Assembly: GCF_002831585.1 (NCBI RefSeq) | Contig: NZ_CP025113.1 | Location: 5,905,001 to 5,969,000, forward strand | DNA: 64,000 bases | Source: Bradyrhizobium sp. SK17 | GTDB lineage: Bacteria; Pseudomonadota; Alphaproteobacteria; Rhizobiales; Xanthobacteraceae | Direction: 5' to 3' | Program-made: the position numbers and the translations under genes | Part shown: positions 25,255 through 35,266 of the stretch, piece after piece | How positions within the stretch are numbered: the stretch's first letter is position 1 | Layout of the letters: every line of letters begins with the position of its first letter | Notes under the pieces: generated by a model | What the model was told of the DNA's origin: nothing | The model's database searches: none | What the model saw: the letters and a program-made list of their open reading frames with translations, nothing else

Positions 25255-27336
25255 ATGACACAGTTTGATGCAGCCGCGCCTCACAGCGCAGCGATCGGCA
25301 CCGGACCCAAGCCGATCAATTGGGCGTCGGTAATCGGCCAGGCGTTCAGCAAGCTCTCCCCGCGGGTGCAGCTGAAGAACCCGGTGATGTTCGTCGTCTA
25401 TCTCGGCAGCATCGTCACGACGCTGCTCTGGATCCAGGCGCTGCGCGGACAGGGCGAAGCCTCGGCCGCGTTCATTTTCGCCATCGCGATCTGGCTCTGG
25501 TTCACGGTGCTCTTCGCCAATGCGGCCGAGGCCCTGGCCGAGGGCCGCGGCAAGGCGCAAGCTGATGCGCTACGGGCCACGCGCCAACGGGTGATCGCCC
25601 GGATGCTCAAGGAGCCCACCCGTGAGAGCGAATCCTGGCCGCAGCCGAGTGATGAACTCGACGTTGGCGCCTACGTCCTGGTCGAGGCCGGAGAGATCAT
25701 TCCCGCCGATGGCGAGGTCATACAAGGCGCGGCGTCGGTCGACGAGTCCGCGATTACCGGCGAATCCGCGCCCGTCATCCGGGAATCGGGCGGCGACTTC
25801 TGCTCCGTCACCGGCGGCACGCGCGTTCTTTCCGACTGGATCATCGTGCGGGTGACCGCGCGGCCCGGCGAGGCCTTTCTCGACCGCATGATCGCGATGG
25901 TGGAAGGCGCCCAGCGCGGCAAGACCCCGAACGAGGTCGCGCTCACCATCCTGCTGGTCGCGCTCACCCTGATCTTCCTTCTCGTATGCGTGACCTTGAT
26001 GCCGTTCTCGAGCTTCGGCACCATCATGAACGGGTCCGGATCGGTCGTGACGATCACGGTTCTGATCGCGCTTCTGGTGTGCCTGATCCCGACGACGATC
26101 GGCGCCCTGCTCTCGGCGATCGGCATCGCGGGAATGAGCCGGATGATGAAGGCCAATGTGCTCGCCACGTCCGGCCGCGCCATCGAAGCCGCCGGCGACG
26201 TTGACGTGTTGCTCCTCGACAAGACAGGCACGATCACACTCGGAAACCGCGAAGCGACCAAATTCCTTCCGGCGCCTCAGGTGACGGAGCGGGCGCTTGC
26301 CGACGCGGCCCAGCTTGCATCACTCGCGGATGAAACGCCCGAGGGCCGCTCGATCGTGGTGCTGGCGAAGAACGCCTTCGCGCTTCGCGGCCGCGAGCTG
26401 CACGGCGCGGAAGCGCTCCCCTTCAGCGCCCATACCCGCATGAGCGGGATCAACATCGACGGCCGGCAGATCCGAAAGGGCGCCGCCAGCGCCATTCGCG
26501 CGCATGTCGAGGCGATGGGTGGCGTGTTCCCGCAGGAGGTCGCCAAGATCGTCGACGAGGTCTCCCGCCGTGGCAGCACGCCGCTGGTCGTCAGCGACGA
26601 TGTCCGTGTCCTTGGCGTGGTCGAACTCAAGGACATCATCAAGGGCGGCATCAAGGAGCGTTTCGCCGAACTGCGCGGCATGGGCATCAAGACCGTGATG
26701 ATCACGGGCGACAACAAGTTGACCGCGGCCGCGATCGCCGCCGAGGCCGGCGTCGATGACTATCTCGCCGAGGCGACGCCGGAGGACAAGCTGAGGCTGA
26801 TCCGCGAGTACCAGGCCGAAGGCCGCCTCGTCGCCATGACCGGCGACGGCACCAACGACGCGCCGGCGCTGGCCCAGGCCGACGTTGCGGTGGCGATGAA
26901 CAGCGGAACACAGGCCGCCAAGGAGGCCGGCAACATGGTCGACCTCGACAGCAACCCGACCAAGCTGTTGCGCGTCGTCGAGGTGGGCAAGCAGATGATC
27001 ATGACCCGCGGCGCGCTGACCACGTTCAGCGTCGCCAACGATCTGGCCAAATACTTCGCCATCATCCCCGCCGCCTTCGTCGCGACCTATCCGCCCCTGG
27101 CCGTGCTCAATGTCATGGGGCTTCACAGCCCGGCTTCGGCGATCCTGTCGGCAGTGATCTTCAACGCCTTGATCATCGTCGTCCTGATCCCGCTTGCCTT
27201 GCGCGGCGTCAAGTATCGGGCCGAACCGGCCGACCGGCTGCTCAGCCGCAACCTGCTGATCTATGGTTTGGGCGGGATCATCGTGCCGTTTATCGGTATA
27301 AAGCTGATCGACGTCGTGCTGACCCCCTTCTTCTGA
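25255..27336 (+). CDS. kdpB: K+-transporting P-type ATPase subunit KdpB
   Basis: This 693-residue P-type ATPase subunit is phosphorylated at the Asp in DKTGTIT (about residue 322) and drives K+ import. Also visible are [11 protein letters not shown], containing the TGES actuator motif and the regulatory Ser site, [17 protein letters not shown] for the hinge, and several membrane segments. The start ATG at 25255 is 15 bases after the kdpC stop. It is intact and of full length. It sits third in the operon, after kdpC. Confidence 0.97.
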   Translation: MTQFDAAAPHSAAIGTGPKPINWASVIGQAFSKLSPRVQLKNPVMFVVYLGSIVTTLLWIQALRGQGEASAAFIFAIAIWLWFTVLFANAAEALAEGRGKAQADALRATRQRVIARMLKEPTRESESWPQPSDELDVGAYVLVEAGEIIPADGEVIQGAASVDESAITGESAPVIRESGGDFCSVTGGTRVLSDWIIVRVTARPGEAFLDRMIAMVEGAQRGKTPNEVALTILLVALTLIFLLVCVTLMPFSSFGTIMNGSGSVVTITVLIALLVCLIPTTIGALLSAIGIAGMSRMMKANVLATSGRAIEAAGDVDVLLLDKTGTITLGNREATKFLPAPQVTERALADAAQLASLADETPEGRSIVVLAKNAFALRGRELHGAEALPFSAHTRMSGINIDGRQIRKGAASAIRAHVEAMGGVFPQEVAKIVDEVSRRGSTPLVVSDDVRVLGVVELKDIIKGGIKERFAELRGMGIKTVMITGDNKLTAAAIAAEAGVDDYLAEATPEDKLRLIREYQAEGRLVAMTGDGTNDAPALAQADVAVAMNSGTQAAKEAGNMVDLDSNPTKLLRVVEVGKQMIMTRGALTTFSVANDLAKYFAIIPAAFVATYPPLAVLNVMGLHSPASAILSAVIFNALIIVVLIPLALRGVKYRAEPADRLLSRNLLIYGLGGIIVPFIGIKLIDVVLTPFF

Positions 27337-27385
27337 TGAGGATCGGGAAGCCGAACAAGGCGAAAGCCGAAGGTTATTGACGACC

Positions 27386-30073
27386 ATGAAAGATCAGCGA
27401 CCCGATCCCGACGCACTTCTGGAGGTCGCGACGGATGAAAGCCATCGCTCCAAACGCGGACAACTGAAGATTTTCTTCGGCGCCTGCGCAGGGGTCGGCA
27501 AGACCTTCGCGATGCTCAACGCCGCCCGCCAACTCCAGGCGGACGGGGTGCCCGTCGGGATCGGGATCGTTGAGACCCATGGCCGCAAAGACACCGAAGA
27601 GCTGATCCAGGGTCTTCCGGTGCTGCCGCGCAAGACGATGAGCGGCAACGGCAAGCCCACGACCGAGTTCGACCTCGATGGTGCGCTCTCATCAGGGTAC
27701 AAGCTGCTGGTTGTTGACGAACTGGCCCACACCAACGTCGCAGGCAGTCGCCATGCCAAACGCTGGCAAGACGTCGAGGAACTGCTCGACGCCGGCATCG
27801 ACGTCTTCACCGCCCTCAACGTCCAGCACCTGGACAGTCTCAACGATATCGTCGGCGGCATCATTGGCATCCGCGTTCGCGAGACGGTCCCCGACCGTAT
27901 CTTCGACGCTGCAACCGACGTCGTCCTGGTCGATCTGCCCCCGGACGATCTCCTCGCGCGCATGAACGCGGGCAAGGTGTACCTGCCGGTTTCGATCGAG
28001 CGGGCCCGACAGAATTTCTTCCGGCGCGGCAACCTGATTGCGCTGCGCGAGCTTGCGCTGCGGCGCGTCGCCGACCGGGTCAATTCGGACGTGCGAACCT
28101 ACCGGGTGTCGCATGCCATCCGCACCGTATGGCCCACCCAGGACCTGCTCATGGTGTGTGTCAGGGCCGACCGCTCGCAGGAAAAGCTTGTCCGCGAGGG
28201 CACCCGCCTCGCCCAGCGTCTGCAAGCCAAATGGATCGTCGTCCACGTCGACCAGCCCTATCGCGGCGATGACGCCCAAGCGCGTGGTTCGCTTCTGGAG
28301 ATCGCCGCCGCGGCCCAGGCGGCCGGCGCCGAATTCGCCAACATCCCCGGCCAGGATGTCGCCGAAACCCTGCTGGATTATGCACGCAAGCGCAATGCCA
28401 CCAAGCTCATCCTCGGCAATCCCGCCGGTCGACAATTCATCCCGTTCAAGCCGCGCCTTCAGGAGCGTATTGCGCGCGCCAATCCGGAAGTCGGCCTGAT
28501 CATCCTGAGTGTCGACGCCGCCCCTGAAGCGCACCAGTCCACAATGGCTGATGAACCGCAGGGCTACGCACGCGCCCTCGCGATCGCAACCCTGGCCTGC
28601 GGCGTGACGACAGCGGCGGCCGCCTGGCTGTTGCGCGTTTTCGACCTCTCCAACATCGTCATGCTCTTCCTCATGACCGTTGTGTTCGTCGCCATGCGGC
28701 TGGGGCGCCTCGCCGGCGCCTGGGCGGCACTGTTGTGCGTCGCCTGCTTCGACTTCTTCTTCGTCGAACCGCGGCTGTCCTTCGCCGTCACCGACACGCA
28801 ATATGTCTTTACCTTCGCCCTGATGCTGGTGGTCGCGCTTGTCATCAGCCAGCTCGCCGCACGCATGCGCTCGGAGGCACGGTTTGCCCGCGCCGGCGAA
28901 CGTCGCGCCTCGGCGCTCGCGCGCGTCGCGCGCGAGCTTTCGAGTGCGATCAAGGTCGAACAGGTGATCACGGTATGCCGGGACGCAATCTCGCCCCTGT
29001 TCGGCGCACGCATCATTCTCCTGGTGCCGGACGATAGAGACCGCCTTTTACCGATGCAGGACGCCGCCCTCGTGGATTTGTCGGTGGCGCAATGGGCGTT
29101 CGATCATTCCCAGGAGGCCGGGCGCGGCACCCAGACGCTGGCCGCCGCCGAGGCTCTCTACCTGCCGCTGAAGGCGTCGATGGCGACCAGGGGTGTGCTC
29201 TGCATTCTCCCGATCGACACGCCTCTATCAAGCAATCCCGACGATCGCCGGCTTCTCGACGCCTGCTGCTCGACCATCGGTCTTGCGCTCGAGCGCATTC
29301 ACTTCGTCGAAGTGGCGCAAGATACCCTGGTGCGGATGGAAGGCGAAAAGCTCCGTAACGCCCTTCTGTCGGCGGTGTCTCACGATCTGAAGACACCATT
29401 GACCGCGATACGCGGCCTCGCCGAAACGCTTGAGCATGGGAAGGGGCTTCCCGAGGACGAAAGAAGCGATCTGGCCCGCTCGATCCGCGTCCAGGCCGAC
29501 GAACTGAAACGCCTCGTCAGCAATCTTCTCGACCTGGCACGCATGCAAAGCCAGGGCGTGCGCCTCAACAAGGAATGGCATTCGTTGAGCGAGATCGTCG
29601 GAAGCGCCCTGGCGCAGTCTGCGTCTCTGCTGGCGCCAAGGTCGATCCGAACCAATCTTCCGCCCGAGCTCCCGCTCGTCGAAGTAGACGCCGCTCTCAT
29701 CGAGCGGGTGCTGATCAATCTCTTCGACAATGCCGCCAAATATACGCCGACCTCGGCCGCTATCACGGTGCGCGCGGGGACATCGGGCGAGTCCATCTAC
29801 CTCGTGGTCGAGGACGATGGACCGGGTTGGACGGCGGGTGACCCCGAAGCTCTCTTCGAGCCCTTCGTTCGCGGGCAGAAAGAGTCTGCGACTGCGGGCG
29901 TCGGGCTTGGCCTTGCGCTCTGCCGCAGCATTATCTTGGCGCATGGCGGCACCATCCGGGCGGAAGCGCGCAAGCCGCACGGCGCGACGTTCGAGATTCG
30001 GCTGCCGTTGGGCGCTCCGCCCGAGATTGAAAGCGAGATTGTTCATGATCAAGCCGCGCATCCTGATCGTTGA
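27386..30073 (+). CDS. kdpD: Sensor histidine kinase KdpD
   Basis: This is the K+-limitation sensor of 895 residues. The N-terminal KdpD domain has a Walker A-like motif, GACAGVGKTFAM, at about 32-43, followed by a universal-stress-protein-like domain and four close membrane segments near residues 395-500. A GAF-like linker comes next, then the kinase: HisKA H-box VSHDLKTPLTAI (about 664), the N-box FDNAAKYTP (about 780), and G-boxes EDDGPGW and GVGLGLALC. A TTG 9 bases upstream is an alternative start. It overlaps kdpE by 29 bases. Confidence 0.96.
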   Translation: MKDQRPDPDALLEVATDESHRSKRGQLKIFFGACAGVGKTFAMLNAARQLQADGVPVGIGIVETHGRKDTEELIQGLPVLPRKTMSGNGKPTTEFDLDGALSSGYKLLVVDELAHTNVAGSRHAKRWQDVEELLDAGIDVFTALNVQHLDSLNDIVGGIIGIRVRETVPDRIFDAATDVVLVDLPPDDLLARMNAGKVYLPVSIERARQNFFRRGNLIALRELALRRVADRVNSDVRTYRVSHAIRTVWPTQDLLMVCVRADRSQEKLVREGTRLAQRLQAKWIVVHVDQPYRGDDAQARGSLLEIAAAAQAAGAEFANIPGQDVAETLLDYARKRNATKLILGNPAGRQFIPFKPRLQERIARANPEVGLIILSVDAAPEAHQSTMADEPQGYARALAIATLACGVTTAAAAWLLRVFDLSNIVMLFLMTVVFVAMRLGRLAGAWAALLCVACFDFFFVEPRLSFAVTDTQYVFTFALMLVVALVISQLAARMRSEARFARAGERRASALARVARELSSAIKVEQVITVCRDAISPLFGARIILLVPDDRDRLLPMQDAALVDLSVAQWAFDHSQEAGRGTQTLAAAEALYLPLKASMATRGVLCILPIDTPLSSNPDDRRLLDACCSTIGLALERIHFVEVAQDTLVRMEGEKLRNALLSAVSHDLKTPLTAIRGLAETLEHGKGLPEDERSDLARSIRVQADELKRLVSNLLDLARMQSQGVRLNKEWHSLSEIVGSALAQSASLLAPRSIRTNLPPELPLVEVDAALIERVLINLFDNAAKYTPTSAAITVRAGTSGESIYLVVEDDGPGWTAGDPEALFEPFVRGQKESATAGVGLGLALCRSIILAHGGTIRAEARKPHGATFEIRLPLGAPPEIESEIVHDQAAHPDR

Positions 30074-30761
30074 GGACGAAGCGGACATCCGCCGCTTCGT
30101 ACGGATGGCGTTGGAAAAGGAAGGCATGAGCGTCTTCGAGACGGCCACCGCCGAGGATGCCCGGCTCAACGCGGGTAGCCGAAAACCCGACCTCATGATC
30201 GTGGACCTCGGCCTACCAGACGGCGACGGCAAGATGCTCATTCGAGACGTGCGAAGCTGGATCTCGGCGCCGATCATCGTCCTGTCGGCGCGGGACCGGG
30301 AAACCGAGAAAGTCGAGGCACTCGACGCCGGGGCCGACGATTATCTCGTCAAGCCGTTCGGCGTGCCGGAGCTTCTCGCCCGTGTCCGCGCCCAGCTACG
30401 CCGAACCAGCGCGGTATCGGATGGGGCCAAGGCTTCCGCTCTCGTTCGTTTCGGTCAGGTCGCCATCAACCTCGCGACACATGAGGTTACGCGAGACGGC
30501 AAGGCTGTGCATCTGACACCGAATGAGTTTCGCCTGCTGACGGCGCTGATCCGCGGGCATGGCAAGGTGCTGACGCATCGCCAATTGCTTTTGGATGTGT
30601 GGGGACCAGGCTACGCAGAACGCGCGCATTACATTCGCATCTACATGGCCCAGTTGCGGCAGAAGCTCGAGGACGATCCATCTCAGCCCGTTCACCTCAT
30701 TACCGAACTGCAGGTCGGATATCGCCTCTCGGGTCTGGAGCTCGATTCGCCACAGAAATAG
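30045..30761 (+). CDS. kdpE: Response regulator KdpE
   Basis: This 238-residue OmpR-type regulator has a receiver domain with the acidic pair ILIVEDEAD, a phosphoacceptor Asp in MIVDLGLPDGDG (about residue 54), the conserved Lys in YLVKPFG, and a C-terminal winged helix (HLTPNEFRLLTALIRGHG ending LQVGYRL). It is the expected activator of the kdp genes. The start ATG at 30045 lies inside the end of kdpD, and the short overlap suggests coupled translation. Confidence 0.95.
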   Translation: MIKPRILIVEDEADIRRFVRMALEKEGMSVFETATAEDARLNAGSRKPDLMIVDLGLPDGDGKMLIRDVRSWISAPIIVLSARDRETEKVEALDAGADDYLVKPFGVPELLARVRAQLRRTSAVSDGAKASALVRFGQVAINLATHEVTRDGKAVHLTPNEFRLLTALIRGHGKVLTHRQLLLDVWGPGYAERAHYIRIYMAQLRQKLEDDPSQPVHLITELQVGYRLSGLELDSPQK

Positions 30762-30874
30762 CTGCAAGAATACTGTTCATTGTGTACGCCAGGGGTCCAG
30801 ACACAATCGGATCTGCTAAAAGTGCAAACCGCACGGATGACCACCTACTGCTTTGGGCCAGCAGTCTCGACGTC

Positions 30875-31510
30875 TTACGTGCTTGCTCTCCGATAGACAG
30901 CCAGGGATCCCGACAAGGTTAGGAGGGCAGCACCGCACATCCGATCCAGCCAAAGAGCACCGGTCCCCTTCAAAAAACGTATCGCCCGCGAGCCGAGGAC
31001 AGCATAGGCCAGCATGATCAGGAAATCGAGGAAGGCGAAGATCAGTGCCAAAATGACGTATTGTGGCACCTGAGATGAGGTCGGGGCGATGAACTGAGGC
31101 AGGAATGCAGAGAAGAACAGGTAACCCTTCGGATTAGTGATCGCCACAAGAAGGCTCTTGAGGAACAGCGAACGCGGGGTTCCCGATCCACTAACTGCTG
31201 CCGCTTGGAGGGATGGGTCAAGTGTCCCTTTCGAGCGCAACAGTATGATCCCGAGATAGGTCAAATACCCGACCCCGAGCCACTTCACGAGGCCGAACCA
31301 AAACTCGGAGGCAGCGAGCAACGCACCAAGCCCTAGTGCGACAGCGCCGATCAGGATAAAGTCAGACAAGACTGCACCAGCCATCCCGTAGCATGCACGC
31401 GACACGCCGTGGCGCGAGCCGTTGGTCAATGCTAGCAAAACCGTGGGACCGGGCGTCGCAATGCCGATGAACGCGACCAGTGCGAAGGTGAGAAGCGTCA
31501 GGCCGTCCAT
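30875..31510 (-). CDS. LysE-family exporter
   Basis: This is a polytopic membrane protein of 211 residues. It opens TLLTFALVAFIGIATPGPTVLLAL, the diagnostic LysE/RhtB start with ATPGP, and has about six hydrophobic segments and the conserved AITNPKGYLFFSAFLPQF. The family exports amino acids such as Lys, Thr or homoserine lactones. The substrate here is not known. A strong AAGGAG lies before the ATG at 31510. The gene faces away from the kdp operon. Confidence 0.9.
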   Translation of the reverse strand: MDGLTLLTFALVAFIGIATPGPTVLLALTNGSRHGVSRACYGMAGAVLSDFILIGAVALGLGALLAASEFWFGLVKWLGVGYLTYLGIILLRSKGTLDPSLQAAAVSGSGTPRSLFLKSLLVAITNPKGYLFFSAFLPQFIAPTSSQVPQYVILALIFAFLDFLIMLAYAVLGSRAIRFLKGTGALWLDRMCGAALLTLSGSLAVYRRAST

Positions 31511-31554
31511 GGTAGCTCCTTCTAAGTGATACCAGTTCTAACCATTCCATCATA

Positions 31555-31794
31555 ATGTATGAGCTCGTCAACGGAATCCAGAATGACGAGTCGGTTCAAT
31601 ATTTTCAGGATCTGATCGCTCGTATGAAGTTGTGTGGCTGCAACGCGGTCGTCCTTGGCTGCACCGGAGTCCCGATCATCATCACGGACAGCAACTCGCC
31701 GCTTCCGACGCTGGACTCGACGCGATTGTTGGCACACGCGGCGCTTCATCATGCGATCAATCCGCGGCATGAAAGACATGAAGGAGCGCCGTAA
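31555..31794 (+). pseudogene. Aspartate/glutamate racemase, C-terminal fragment
   Basis: About 79 residues match the C-terminal end of Asp/Glu racemases. CNAVVLGCTGVPIII carries the family's second catalytic-Cys region (usually VLGCTEIPL), and PTLDSTRLLAHAALHHAI is the usual end. The N-terminal two thirds, including the first active-site Cys, is absent, and the frame opens abruptly next to the LysE promoter. It is almost certainly a truncated remnant. Confidence 0.75.
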
Positions 31795-31859
31795 CACTAG
31801 CGTCTGGTCCCGAAGCGTGGGCGTTCAGCCAAGCCAATCCCGCATTTCAGGAGGCGCTA

Positions 31860-31915
31860 TGGGCCAGATACTTGGCGGCCGCGCCACGGCACATTGGGCC
31901 ATCGGAACTCGATTC
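31860..31915 (+). pseudogene. Possible leader of another transposase, cut by IS21
   Basis: After a strong AGGAGG-type site the frame starts MGQILGGRATAHWAIGTRF, then runs into the IS21 end. The MGQxLxGxATxxxAI pattern resembles the start of helix-turn-helix transposases of IS481/IS3-like elements. Only 19 residues are available, so the assignment is tentative. Confidence 0.3.
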
Positions 31916-32028
31916 TGTGAATCGGCCTGCAATATTGACCCCGGTTCTGGGGTAATCGGCGTCCAAAATTGACCCCCTGAACGATTGCAGTTCACGCTCC
32001 GGCGCTTTGCGGCGGGAGCGGTGAGGAG

Positions 32029-33594
32029 ATGCTGGTCGTGGAGACGGTGGCGCGCATCCGGCGCGAGTTTTTCGTCAAAGGCAAGTCGATCAAGGAGATC
32101 GTGCGGGACCTTGGCGTGTCGCGGAACACGGTCAGGAAGGTGCTGCGGTCGGGCGAGACGGCGTTCGCTTACGAACGCAGCGTACAACCTTTGCCTAAGC
32201 TCGGGCCGTGGGCGTCGGAGCTGGACGGGCTGCTCGAGGCGAACGACCGCAAAGCACGGCGCGAGCGGTTGACGATGGTCAGGGTATTCGAGGAACTTCA
32301 GGGGCTTGGCTATCGCGGTGGTTATGACGCGGTCCGGCGGTATGCGGCAAATTGGTATCGCGAGCGTTCGGCGATGACGGCGGCGGCCTATGTGCCGCTG
32401 AGCTTTGCCCCGGGCGAGGCTTACCAGTTCGACTGGAGCCACGAGATCGTGGTCATCGCCGGGGTCACGACCACGGTGAAGGTCGCGCACATGCGGCTTT
32501 GCCATAGCCGGATGTTCTACGTGCGGGCCTATCCGCGCGAGAGCCAGGAGATGGTGTTCGATGCCCATGACCGGGCGTTCGCGTTCTTCGGCGGCGCTTG
32601 CCAGCGCGGGATCTACGACAACATGAAGACGGCGGTCGATGCGATCTTCGTCGGCCGCGAGCGTCGGTATAACCGACGCTTCGAGCAGATGTGCGGGCAT
32701 TATCTGGTCGAGCCGGTGGCCTGTACACCTGCATCAGGGTGGGAGAAGGGCCAGGTCGAGAACCAGGTGGGGCTGGTCCGCGAACGCTTCTTCACGCCCC
32801 GACTGCGGTTCAAGAGCTACGCAGAGATGAACGCCTGGCTCGAGGATCGCTGTGTCGCGCGTTCGAAGCAGGCCACCCATCCCGAACTGAAGGACCGCAC
32901 CGTATGGGAGGTGTTCGAGACTGCCGACCGTCCTGCGCTGATCGCCTATCGCGGGCCGTTCGACGGCTTCCATGCCCTGCCGGCGTCGGTATCGAAGACC
33001 CTGCTTGTCCGGTTCGATTACAACAAATACTCGGTGCATGCAGCTGCGGCAGGACGACCAGTCGAGATCCACGCCTATGCGGATCGGATCGTCATTCGTC
33101 AGGGCGGCGAGATCGTCGGCGAGCATGCCCGCCGGTTCGGCCGTGAGCAGACGATTTATGATCCCTGGCACTATGTGCCCGTGCTGGCGAAGAAGCCCGG
33201 GGCGCTGAGGAACGGCGCGCCGTTCAAGGACTGGTCGCTGCCGCCTGCCATCGAGCGGGTGCGGCGGCGGCTCGACGGCCATACCGATGGCGATCGGCAG
33301 ATGGTCGGAATACTGACCACCATCACCAGCGACGGCCTTGCCGCGGTCGAGGCGGCCTGCGCCGAAGCGCTGGGCCAGGGCCCCATCAGCCGCGACATCG
33401 TGCTCAACATCCTGACCCGCCAGCGTCAGCCGCCGGCACCACTCGCCATCGCGACCCCCGACGCTTTGCGGCTGACCCATGAGCCGGTCGCCGACTGCGC
33501 CCGCTACGATAGTCTGAGGAGGTATTATGGAACGCCACGAGATCCTGGAGATGATGGGGACGCTCAAGCTTGCCGGCATGCGGCATGCTTATGA
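32029..33594 (+). CDS. istA: IS21-family transposase IstA
   Basis: This is a DDE transposase of 521 residues. It has an N-terminal helix-turn-helix ([20 protein letters not shown]) and a catalytic domain with [10 protein letters not shown] (first Asp), [10 protein letters not shown] (second Asp) and [12 protein letters not shown] (Glu). It acts together with IstB. It overlaps istB by 68 bases at the 3' end. It appears intact and of normal length. Confidence 0.95.
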   Translation: MLVVETVARIRREFFVKGKSIKEIVRDLGVSRNTVRKVLRSGETAFAYERSVQPLPKLGPWASELDGLLEANDRKARRERLTMVRVFEELQGLGYRGGYDAVRRYAANWYRERSAMTAAAYVPLSFAPGEAYQFDWSHEIVVIAGVTTTVKVAHMRLCHSRMFYVRAYPRESQEMVFDAHDRAFAFFGGACQRGIYDNMKTAVDAIFVGRERRYNRRFEQMCGHYLVEPVACTPASGWEKGQVENQVGLVRERFFTPRLRFKSYAEMNAWLEDRCVARSKQATHPELKDRTVWEVFETADRPALIAYRGPFDGFHALPASVSKTLLVRFDYNKYSVHAAAAGRPVEIHAYADRIVIRQGGEIVGEHARRFGREQTIYDPWHYVPVLAKKPGALRNGAPFKDWSLPPAIERVRRRLDGHTDGDRQMVGILTTITSDGLAAVEAACAEALGQGPISRDIVLNILTRQRQPPAPLAIATPDALRLTHEPVADCARYDSLRRYYGTPRDPGDDGDAQACRHAACL

Positions 33595-34261
33595 CGAGGT
33601 GGTCGCCGATGCCGTGAAACGGCAGCACTCCGCCCAGCGGGTGGTTGGCGATCTGCTCAAGGCCGAGATCGACGAGAAGCAGGCGCGCTCTATCAAATAT
33701 CAGATGACCATCGCGAAGTTGCCGCTCGCCAAGGAGATCGCCGCGTTCGACTTCGCGGAAACGCCGATCAACGAAGGGTTGGTCAAGGACCTCGCAACCG
33801 GGGCCTTCCTTGCCGCCCAGCGCAATGCCGTGCTGGTCGGCGGCACCGGAACCGGCAAGACGCACCTGGCGATCGCGATCGGACGCGGATGCGTGCGCAC
33901 CGGCGCCCGGGTCAGATATTATAACACCATCGACCTGGTGAACCGGCTCGAGGCCGAAACCCGCGCTGGCAAGCCCGGACGCATCGCCGATCACCTGTCG
34001 CGGCTCGATCTCGTGATCCTCGATGAGCTCGGCTATCTGCCGTTCGCGCTGTCGGGCGGGCAACTGCTGTTCCACCTCGTCAGCCGACTCTACGAGCAGA
34101 CCTCGATCATAGTCACCACCAATCTTGCCTTCGGCGAATGGCCTTCGGTGTTCGGCGACGCCAAAATGACCACCGCGTTGCTCGACCGCCTCACCCATCA
34201 CTGCGACATCATCGAGACCGGCAACGAGAGCTGGCGCTTCAAGAACCGCGAAGCCGCCTGA
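33527..34261 (+). CDS. istB: IS21-family helper ATPase IstB
   Basis: This is an AAA+ ATPase of 244 residues. It has a Walker A motif, [15 protein letters not shown], a Walker B motif, [11 protein letters not shown], and DnaC-like features, including the sensor [15 protein letters not shown]. It helps IstA choose target DNA. AGGAGG lies before its ATG. It appears intact. Confidence 0.96.
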   Translation: MERHEILEMMGTLKLAGMRHAYDEVVADAVKRQHSAQRVVGDLLKAEIDEKQARSIKYQMTIAKLPLAKEIAAFDFAETPINEGLVKDLATGAFLAAQRNAVLVGGTGTGKTHLAIAIGRGCVRTGARVRYYNTIDLVNRLEAETRAGKPGRIADHLSRLDLVILDELGYLPFALSGGQLLFHLVSRLYEQTSIIVTTNLAFGEWPSVFGDAKMTTALLDRLTHHCDIIETGNESWRFKNREAA

Positions 34262-34418
34262 ACATCCCCACACAGCAACGCCATCGGCATGGGGGTGAGC
34301 CGGCTCCGGGCTACGCCCTCCACCGCCACACCCCCATGCCGACACGGTCCGAAAAAACTACTACCCGGGGGTCAATGTTGAATGCCGATAAGGGGTCAAT
34401 ATCCCGCGCCGATTGACA

Positions 34419-34612
34419 GTCTGGAGCGCGGGGGGCTGACCATTCGCGATCTCTGCCCGGACGACAAACGCGGCGTTTACACGGTGCTCACCGACAAGGG
34501 GCGCGCGCGCCTCGAAAGCGCGCAGTCGGATTACGAAAAGGCGCTCGACACGACCCTCAAGGAGTATGGCTGCGAGGAACTGCTGGTGGCGAGGTTCATC
34601 AAGGCCGCATAG
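34419..34612 (+). pseudogene. MarR-family regulator, C-terminal fragment
   Basis: The frame right of the IS21 end reads LERGGLTIRDLCPDDKRG, then VYTVLTDKGRARLESAQ, which is the wing and dimerisation helix of a MarR-family repressor. The helix-turn-helix half is absent and not found on the left side of IS21. This fragment is therefore not functional as a repressor. It may once have regulated a neighbouring gene. Confidence 0.7.
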
Positions 34613-34996
34613 TTCCATACCTTCGCCCACGGGCCGGACTACGTCCTCGATGGAATTGCCCCAAACAGCGCTCCAGACTCCTCGACAACCGCGGGTTGAC
34701 CCGGTCGAGCTGAGCCCAATCGCTGAAGGTGGGTGGTCGGAACCGAACCGCCACTCCGTTCGGAACCGGATTTTGAAAGGAGAGCGGGTTCGATCGGAAA
34801 GAAATTACACGGGCGGTGGCGCCTTAAACAAGAACCGAAGGGTCGGCGACGCTCCTGGACGACGCTTACGCTTTGAGACCACCCGTCCGATTTACACGCT
34901 ATAATCTGATATTACCGCACACGTTCACGCGTGGGCTTCAAAGCGGAAGATCTATCGCCTTCTATCTCCACAAGAGCAAAGAAGTGGAGATACGGT
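34613..34996. other. Noncoding region before the alpA-like gene
   Basis: I see no convincing gene in these 384 bases. They hold a short direct repeat, TCGGAACCG (near 34738 and 34759), and a TATAAT word at 34900-34905, about 92 bases before the AlpA start. That word could be a -10 element, but no well-spaced -35 box is seen. Confidence 0.5.
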
Positions 34997-35266
34997 ATGA
35001 GCGCTGCCCCGCATGTCGCCCGCAGAACAATCCGTCGGCAGCAGCTACGAGAGATCGTGCCGCTTGCCGACAGCACAATCTACGACATGGAGCAGCGAGG
35101 AGAATTCCCGCAGCGCTTCTATCTTACCTCACGCTGCGTCGTTTGGGACTTGGCAGAGGTCGAAGCCTGGCTCGACGCTCGGCGCAATGCATCTCGCGCA
35201 AATGCCATCAAGCGTGCTCCAAGCCCTGACGTGAGGTTGCGCCGTTCGCGTCCCGTCAAACACTAG
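34997..35266 (+). CDS. AlpA-family DNA-binding protein, candidate excision factor
   Basis: This is an 89-residue protein with a winged MerR-like helix-turn-helix of the AlpA/excisionase group (REIVPLADSTIYDMEQRGEFP, then CVVWDLAEVEAWLDARRNAS), the usual end of that domain. A GGAG site precedes the ATG at 34997. It is convergent with the integrase and overlaps its 3' end by 11 bases. Small proteins of this family next to an integrase often act as recombination directionality factors or as activators of the integrase. Which role applies here is inferred. Confidence 0.85.
   Translation: MSAAPHVARRTIRRQQLREIVPLADSTIYDMEQRGEFPQRFYLTSRCVVWDLAEVEAWLDARRNASRANAIKRAPSPDVRLRRSRPVKH

Larger units (their letters stand above)
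31916..34418 (+). mobile_element. IS21-family insertion sequence
   Basis: This is a complete IS21-family element of about 2.5 kb with istA and istB. The ends match in inverted orientation: TGTGAATCGGC at 31916 and TGTCAATCGGC (read on minus) ending at 34418, both continuing to an ATATTGACCCC block. A second internal copy of the block occurs at each end (31953-31976 and 34367-34390), as expected for the multiple transposase-binding sites of IS21. No flanking target repeat is obvious. The element interrupts remnants on both sides. Confidence 0.85.

Noticed and set aside
31908..34430. Target-site duplication around IS21
   Set aside because: Flanks at 31911-31915 and 34419-34423 do not match, so no duplication can be claimed.
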